NCBI GenBank assembly: GCA_905160935.1
Contig: CAJHZI010000267.1
Location: 206,001-270,000 of the forward strand
Direction: 5' to 3'
From: Enchytraeus crypticus
Lineage: Eukaryota > Annelida > Clitellata > Enchytraeida > Enchytraeidae
Length of the DNA stretch: 64,000 bases
The notes below the pieces were generated by a model. The model was given only the letters and a program-made list of their open reading frames with translations. It was not told the origin of the DNA and did no database searches. Positions within the stretch are counted from its first letter, which is position 1. The number at the start of each line of letters is the position of its first letter. Shown here one piece after another: positions 57,631-64,000 of this stretch. Position numbers and translations under genes: made by a program.

Positions 57631-57660
57631 CATCGTGTGGCGCTTTAGCGCCACACGATG
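57631..57660. repeat. perfect 14-bp hairpin
   Basis: CATCGTGTGGCGCT, loop TT, AGCGCCACACGATG. It sits directly at the truncated edge of a SINE B fragment (57661-57745). Confidence 0.85.
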
Positions 57661-58035
57661 TCGAATCCCAGCCGCGATGATCTGAGAGTAAAATCTCGGA
57701 CATTCACTGGACTATTATAACCAGTCCTGTGAATGTCCATCATCATCATCATATTAGATGATTTAAAGACGCACTCATATGTGGACCTGAAGAGGAAAGC
57801 GGAAGATAAAGAAGAGTGGATACGTTATATACCATGGACCTGCCAGTAGACAGTGCACTTAGAGTGAGATAGTTATAGGTTATTCCCGTATTGTGTCCGA
57901 GACATTGAAGAATTTACCAACCGCTTTCTGCCGTGACGCGTAAGGTGGCGACAAGGCAGTATATTGGGAAGGCAATATGAAATCACATCGGAAGCCATAT
58001 TTTTCTCAAGCTATAGGTTATTGGGGTATGAATAA
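57661..58035 (+). repeat. SINE B fragment, LINE tail and repeat F fragment
   Basis: SINE B body at 57661-57745 (GAATCCCAGCCGCGATGATC, GTAAAATCTCGGACATTC). LINE tail at 57750-57870 (TTAGATGATTTAAAGACGCA to CCTGCCAGTAGACAGTGCAC). Repeat F-like segment at 57880-58035 (TTCCCGTATTGTGTCCGAG). Confidence 0.65.
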
Positions 58036-58516
58036 AGAATAGTTTTTTGTAAAGCGTTTAACTTTTGATTTATTGAGTGCTCTTCATGCAGCGTGAAAGC
58101 AGAGTCTGAGTATGAGTTTGTGCTTTGGACCTGCCGCTTGTCAGAATACTAGAGAGTAGAGAATGCACAGTTGTAACGCTATGTTAAGGTTAAATTGTAA
58201 TATTAACAGTCTACGCAAACTAACTATTGAGAACAATTTTCTTTGCAGAGTTTTTTACATTTTAAATAATCGTCCTCAATGAACTCCGTTTCAATTTTAT
58301 TGACTTTGAACTGTCACATTGATTTGCTCATCCAAACCAAGAAGCCATCCTTTCCAAACTCTCCTGGCTGTATGATTTTCATGTAGTTATTTAGAGCGTC
58401 AGTAAAGGTCATGGAACGGATTTTGTTTATTTGTATAACAAGTTTCTATGATATGGTGCATCTTGCGAGATACAGGAAGAAACTAATATTATCAGATTAT
58501 AATTTACTAAAATGAC

Positions 58517-58652
58517 ATGGAGCCAGTGGCGAAGTCGGTAAGATACTCGATCGCGGATCAGATGGTGCGGGGTTCAAATCCTGAGCTCGCCCGCCACTGA
58601 CATCGCTTTTGAGTGAGGAAAATGACGTTAACCTTAGTTTTATCAGCTTTAT
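58517..58652 (+). repeat. SINE family A copy
   Basis: GGAGCCAGTGGCGAAGTCGG, B box GGTTCAAATCC, ACATCGCTTTTGAGTGAGG; full-length-looking. Confidence 0.87.
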
Positions 58653-59425
58653 AATTTACCACGGCTTGACGAGCTTAACGTTCAGCTACGAAGCACATTT
58701 AATAAACTCTTTACCCGGAATAGGACATGCAATGGCGTTAAGACATTAATATTAGTTATAATATTTGTGAAATGATGCATGGAAGTTAAGCATTTGCATT
58801 AGTTTAAGTCATGTGATGGAATCACAAATGAAGACTTCTGAATGCCATTGAAAGCAGAATGTGAAGAGGAATATGTACATGAGAACTGTTATTTTGAAAA
58901 ACATTTAGAAGGGAGACAGAGAGAGAGAGAGAGAGAGAGAGATGTGGACAGCCAGATAGCGGGATATGCATTGATATGTGCAAGGCGACAAGGGTAGGAT
59001 CAGGAAATAGAAGAGGCTTAGTGGAGGGGGGGATTTCATACAATAAAAACGTCCGTTTCCTTATACAACGATGATGTCAGGGCACGTTAAATCGAGATAG
59101 AGATGTAGAGAGAGAGAGAGAGATAGATAGAGGAGGAATAATTTATTACGGATCACCTGTTTGACTTTACTATATAATCAATTATGTAGTTACCCATAAG
59201 ATTTCATATAATTGCTTCGATAAGCCGATACAGAAACTTAAAGATACTGACCGTTCTATTATTACAGCCGATAAATTAGAAAAGCTATCAATACACGCAG
59301 TTTAAATATTTCTTTAAATATTAAAATAACTTGGCACGCAAATATTCACAAATTAATGCGCAATCAGTAACAATTCCATTTATTAAATTAAAATCAACCC
59401 GTTGTCAGAATTCATTAGACTGTCA
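58653..59425. other. 3' flank of the neuroligin-like gene
   Basis: No exon; (GA)n runs at 58915-58945 and 59108-59135. The 3' untranslated region of the minus-strand gene should lie here. Confidence 0.45.
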
Positions 59426-60630
59426 CTAAACCAGCGTCGAGGGATTTTCCAGGTAAGCCTCTGACTTCTCCGCATCTAGGTCATCTTTTTCCCTTCCACC
59501 ATTGCAAACACCACCAGCATCGCTTGCCCTGTCTTTCCTAGCCCCAACTCCATCCTTCCTCAAACCCACCCCAGCTACTTTCCCTTCCACTGATTGCGAG
59601 CTATCAGCCCCTATCCTAGTTATATGATTGGCCTTACCCCGGGGGCCAATAGTTGCATAGGTCACCGCTGGATTTCTTCTCCCAACATCCGTAGAAGCAA
59701 ATCCGGAATTTTCCACGGTTGGACCCGGATATCGACTGAGCTGGGATCGATTTGGGGCAAGGGTATGAAACCCTTTCTGTCGTTGAGCCCGATTTGAGGT
59801 AAGGCCACACATTCTATGCCCCTGATCAGCTGGGGGTTTTAATACCGAGAGGGTAGATCGAAAAGGTCTTATAAAGGATGTTTGAGCAACACCCGGGTGA
59901 GTAGTTGGACCGGCATGTGGATGGAGAGAGGACTGAGAGGGATATTTAGAAGAAAAGGCACTTGAGAGAGAGCTGTTGCTGTCTGTTTCTGGAACCCCGC
60001 CTGGTTTATTCGGCTTCTGAGATTCACCTGAAGCATCCATGACGTGTACAGCTGAACGAGCGATCTTATTCTTTTTACCAATCTTCCTCCGCTGTCTATA
60101 AATAGCACAGAACACTAGTAAGTTAAGCGCAAGTAGTCCGCAGCCTACAGCCACTGTTACACTGAGCGGAATCTGCGCGTGTATTCCTACGCCATCTTTT
60201 CCAGAATGTTCTGAGTTAGGAGTTATGTCGCCATCGTGATTTTCCGACGTTTTCGCGATATCATTTTGAAAATTTATCTCAGAACCCGTTGACCTTGATC
60301 CGGCCTTGACCTCTGGCAATAGGGGAATTGATGTCAGCTGAGGTCGTGTAAAAGCTGACCTAGTTACTTCAGACTTTGTTGAAATCATAGCTGCTAATGT
60401 TGTTGTTGTCGGCGCCATTGCGGTGGCAGGCGTTGGGTAGGATTTCAGTAATCGATCTAGCTGCTCTGTATCGATGAACTCCAGATCAAATGTTGATTGA
60501 TTTCTAAAGCCGTCGAGCTGATGTAATATCTCTGATAGATTGTCGGGTTTGTGGATACGAGGTAGCAGCTCTAGCCATAGCGCCATCTTTGAGCGCCGGA
60601 AGTGATGTCCTATATGAGCGGTGCCTCCAT
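59426..60630 (-). CDS. neuroligin-like protein, last coding exon
   Basis: Acceptor CGACAG at 60632-60631, exon 60630-59426, about 400 residues, stop TAG. It begins GGTAHIGHHFRRSKMALWLE then LLPRIHKPDNLSEI, matching the end of the neuroligin esterase-like domain (YLHIGLKPRV...KVAFWLELVPHLH). A Ser/Thr-rich stalk follows, then one membrane segment (SVTVAVGCGLLALNLLVFCA), a basic stop-transfer patch (YRQRRKIGKKNK) and a ~200-residue cytoplasmic tail rich in Ser, Pro and Gly. The last residues STLV form a class I PDZ ligand, as in vertebrate neuroligins (TTRV). Known role: postsynaptic adhesion molecule binding neurexin and clustering scaffold proteins. The tail is otherwise unlike vertebrate tails, which is usual for invertebrates. 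Splice phase 1 matches the upstream exon. Confidence 0.88.
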
Positions 60631-60769
60631 CTGTCGAATAGAAAATAAATAAAAAAATATAAGAAAATTTAGGGTTTAGTAATGTTAATTCACCAGGTGA
60701 AGCCACCTGTACGGTGAGTTTTTGGTAATCGGTAGATGCATAATTCAATATCAGTGTTCGTACCATTAC

Positions 60770-61639
60770 TAATATGCCTTCGAGACAGGAAATTGAGGTT
60801 AGTCTCGGTTAAAGCTTCGGCTTTATTCGATCAAATCATGTCCTTAACAAATAATCAATTAATGAATCGATTCATATTTCACTCGTTAAATTATTTTAAC
60901 AATCACTATATAGATCATCATGTAATCGATCAACCAATGCCTTAAACAATAACCTAGCAAACAATCAATCAATAAATAAATCCACAAAATTGATCGATAG
61001 AAGGACAAATTAATGGACTGTAAGAAAATTCTCTGAAAGTCGAACGCATACAGAGTGCACGGCACATAAAGTGCACAAACACGTACATACAGTTATATAT
61101 CATATAACTCTGGCGAGAGTCTATCAGACAATAGATCTTTTCCTAAACATTTGCAGAAAAAACTCACAAGAGACTTCAAAAAACTATTTATGCAAAACAA
61201 GAATATCTTGCATAAAATATGTATGCATAATAATAATTTTCAAAGGCTTATAAACTTATCAACTGACATATAAGATATCAACCTGAATAGACATTATCTC
61301 AAATGTTTCAATATTTACTAAGATGTGTGTAGATACACTACAGACAAATATAGTTTTTTCACGATGGTATCTATTACTATTATTTATTAATGATACATGT
61401 TAATCCGTCGGAAACAAAAAGGCCGTAATCCATTTACCTATTCTGCGACTCTCCGAGATTTCAACCTCCTGATTAGATTGTCTGGCAATCGAATTAAATT
61501 TATCTGACGTTAAAATTCAGTTCATCTGAGATTTGTCATTTAAGATTTGATGATTTTAACAGGCTCTCTGGACACCGAAATTTAGACATTCAATAGAACT
61601 GAAGCTATAACACCTCAGTCTACCTATGAAAAGAGATCT
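60770..61639. other. neuroligin intron, plain part
   Basis: AT-rich; SINE-A-like shred near 60780 and ATCAATCAATAAATAAAT words near 60960. No exon. Confidence 0.45.
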
Positions 61640-62143
61640 AGACCTACTTAGAGAAAGAAACTTGACCTACCTAGATGTTTAGACCTTGAACAACGTAGAT
61701 GTAGCGACCTTGACCTATCTAGACGTAGAGATCTTGAACTACCTAAATTTAGAGAACTTCAACTATCTAGATGTAGAGACCTTGACCTAACTTGACGTAG
61801 AGACCTTAATCTATCAAGATGTTCAGACCTTGACCTACCTAGATGTATAGACCTTGACCTACCTAGACGTATAGACCTTGACCTACCTAGATGTAGGGAC
61901 CTCGAACAACTGAGTTACAGAGACCTTGACTTATGTGATGAGACCTTGACCTACCTATATGTAGATTCATTTACTTAGTTTCATTTACTTAGATGTAGAA
62001 ACGTAGACATACATAAATGCAAGACCTTGACCTACATATATGTAGAGACCTTGACCTACCTATATTCAGAGTCCTCGACCTAAATAGACGTGGAGACATT
62101 GATCTGCCTAGATGTAGAGACCTTGACCTACCTAGATGTAGAT
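61640..62143 (-). repeat. ~24-bp tandem repeat spanning the neuroligin penultimate donor
   Basis: Gene-strand unit TACATCTAGGTAGGTCAAGG plus TCTC, the first copy being the exon end and donor itself (CATCTAG/GTAGGT). About 20 degenerate units follow; at least six keep TAG/GTAGGT exactly. The intron frame stays open through the first several units. Confidence 0.92.
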
Positions 62144-62274
62144 ACTGTTGAGTTCTGAGATCAAACTGCGGCCAATGGATCAGGGATTTGGACTTCTTGT
62201 CAGAACTTGTTCCAGGAGTTGATCCGCTCTTGGACTTCGGACTCCTTGCAGCTGATTGAGGAGGATTAGGATCT
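62132..62274 (-). CDS. neuroligin-like protein, penultimate coding exon
   Basis: Acceptor TATATTCAG (62276-62275), donor CATCTAG/GTAGGT, 143 bp, phases 2 and 1. Encodes DPNPPQSAARSPKSK, then a Ser/Lys-rich stretch to about residue 30, then WPQFDLRTQQYLHL. This matches neuroligin GDPNQP...W.KFN..DQLYLHI. The partial first codon (xxA) suits the Gly of the family GDPN motif. The Ser/Lys-rich insert is not in vertebrate forms. The rest of the esterase-like domain is outside the window or unseen. Confidence 0.87.
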
Positions 62275-62691
62275 CTGAATATAGAACAAAACTTAGATGT
62301 ATCTACCCAAAATAACTATTTTCTACAAAATTTTCAGGTAGTAGTGTTGAAGATTTTCTTACGATTACAGATCATGCCAGAACTAGTATTTAAAATAGAT
62401 TGATGTTTCTTAATAATCTATGGGTAGAACAGATGAACTATCGCAAGTTTTATAGAAATTTTTCAACTATTACTTTTATTTGTCTGATGCGCTTCTATAA
62501 TTGCTTTATTGTTGAAACGTGGATGAAAATTTGCGTCTTATGAATTTTATTTTCGAAATATACTACGCCCAAACATCATACCAAACTTGTTAGTAATAAA
62601 TACGATTTAACTTTTAATACGATTTAATCTTTTAAGTTGAGGTATTATATCAAAATACATATATAGCTTGCATTGAGTAAACACGCACTAG

Positions 62692-62858
62692 AGTGAAATG
62701 ATCAACTACGTTGATATCTATCACTTTTAACACCACATGTTTAAATTGTTATGAAATTTAGTCCATCTTCTGTGTAACCAGTCCCGTGAATGTTACTCTC
62801 AGATCAGCGCGGCTGTGATTCGAACCCACGCGAGTTCCATTCACCTCAGGATCTGAGA
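62692..62858 (-). repeat. SINE family B, partial copy
   Basis: TGATCAACTACGTTGATATC to GAGTTCCATTCACCTCAGGA, with an internal deletion of the TCCGAGATTT part. Confidence 0.78.
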
Positions 62859-63218
62859 CATTCTAAAAAACTCATTCTGGGCAGAAATAGACATTCTGAG
62901 AAAAACAATAAAATTCTACCATCTCAAGCGATTGCAGAGGAAACTTTGGCCCTGGTAGATACAGGATGTTGTTGTTGTACTACAAGTTGCTTCAATGGGA
63001 ATATATACAACTGAACCAGATGTTACTTGACGTGTTATTATATAAAGCTGACCTCAAGATATCAATATTACCTCCGAGAAATTCAAAATTGTTAAAAGGT
63101 CTGTAAGCTTTTGCACTGATGTGTATAAGAAATGTAAAAAATTTCAAAAGGCCTACAGCTAGAGGCGTAATGTTTAAAATGTATTGTTATAATGAAGATG
63201 CTCGTATTGACAGTTGAG

Positions 63219-63385
63219 AATGTCTCAATAGCTCAGTGGTTAGAGGCATCAGGTAATGTGATAAAGTTTCAGAAGGCAGATCCCGAACTAAACTCTCGTG
63301 GGTTCGATTCCCGACCGCGCTGATCTGAGTAAAATCTCGGACATACACAGGACTGGCCAAACGGAATATGGACTAAGAGCTAATT
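63219..63385 (+). repeat. SINE family B, partial copy
   Basis: GAATGTCTCAATAGCTCAGT (closer to a genuine tRNA A box) and GGTTCGATTCCCGACC, ending before the usual tail. A SINE A shred follows at 63388. Confidence 0.8.
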
Positions 63386-64000
63386 CAGTTTCCTCACTCG
63401 AAAGTGAGAAAGAAACTAAAACGACGCATGCACACATATTTCCCCTAGCCTAACTCACAAAGAGCAAATTTTTCACTCCCTCTTTTTTAAAACTCCGTAT
63501 ATTTTCTACCCCTCTCCCCACTATTTTGTCAACGACGTCACTTGCAGCGTTGTTACATTGTTTGGACGCCTCTACTCAAATGAGGGATCTTGAAATCAGC
63601 CTGGGCTCAAATCTCGTCCATATGTTGTTTGCAGGATTTCATGTTTGACTAGTGGAGTTGGCTTCATACATATCCATGACTCAATGTTTGTCAGAGAGAA
63701 TTCACTTCACAGCTTCTTATAGAAATCTCTCACAGAAACATGAACAGCAATGATAATTGATCCCGACAAAGAACTTATAAACCTGGGAGTACCTAACATT
63801 TTGATTAGAAATGAATCTAACTTCCTAGCGCCATTTTGAAAACATAGTTTGACTAATAACGGCTTAGAATTTTAAGAGGTCGGAACCTAAATTGTATTGA
63901 GATTCGCTCCACTTCTATTAGACAATTTAAAGGAGAAAAGTTGTACTCTTGAAACACATCGTATCTTCATTACAACGAGTATTTGTATTTAACGCACCTA
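63386..64000. other. right edge, no gene seen
   Basis: Unique sequence without a supported exon; presumably an intron of the neuroligin-like gene. Confidence 0.4.

Noticed and set aside
59594-60108. Plus- and minus-strand frames inside the neuroligin last exon
   Set aside because: Out-of-frame shadows of the 400-residue exon.

Overview
The window is animal nuclear DNA: spliced genes, long introns, tRNA-derived SINEs, LINE fragments, and very many microsatellites and minisatellites. A Wnt11 gene, a neuroligin-like gene, tandem TRIM genes and the repeat style suggest a marine lophotrochozoan such as a mollusc. That assignment is inference; nothing here fixes the species.

Layout. Positions 2.2-5.3 kb hold a two-exon TRIM gene (plus strand; RING, two B-boxes, coiled coil, then an unrecognised C-terminal domain on exon 2). 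Positions 5.4-20 kb are almost entirely repeats: an inverted pair of hAT-like non-autonomous transposons, LINE 3' tails with SINEs nested inside, minisatellites and a 1.7 kb AT desert at 15.2-16.9 kb. A possible small exon lies at 11.7 kb. Positions 20.8-22.9 kb hold a second TRIM gene that is now a pseudogene, with a 5S-rRNA-like sequence in its intron. A CR1/jockey-type LINE lies at 26.5-28.0 kb and a third TRIM gene (RING/B-box/coiled coil only) at 28.4-29.7 kb. From 33.8 to 53.5 kb the minus strand carries a complete Wnt11 gene. I could place all six coding exons, with matching splice phases and a 358-residue product. From 59.4 kb to the right edge the minus strand carries the last two coding exons of a neuroligin-like gene (extracellular stalk, membrane segment, cytoplasmic tail ending in a PDZ ligand); its esterase-like domain lies outside the window.

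The most unusual feature is shared by the two minus-strand genes. Several tandem repeats are not simply intronic: they span an exon-intron boundary, so each unit carries a copy of the exon edge and of the splice site. Wnt11 exon 4 ends in a 33-bp unit repeated 14 times, 13 copies still with a GT donor and all in one open frame. Exon 2 has three copies of its donor edge, and exon 3 has five copies of its acceptor edge, each still encoding the same short Wnt motif. The neuroligin penultimate exon ends in a ~24-bp unit whose copies repeat its donor through about 500 bp of intron. Repeat nucleation at splice junctions therefore happened at least four times within 30 kb. It could produce alternative in-frame splice products or decoy sites, and I regard it as the main candidate for something undescribed.

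I saw no CRISPR array, operon, bacterial gene, intact tRNA gene, retrovirus-like element or Polinton.
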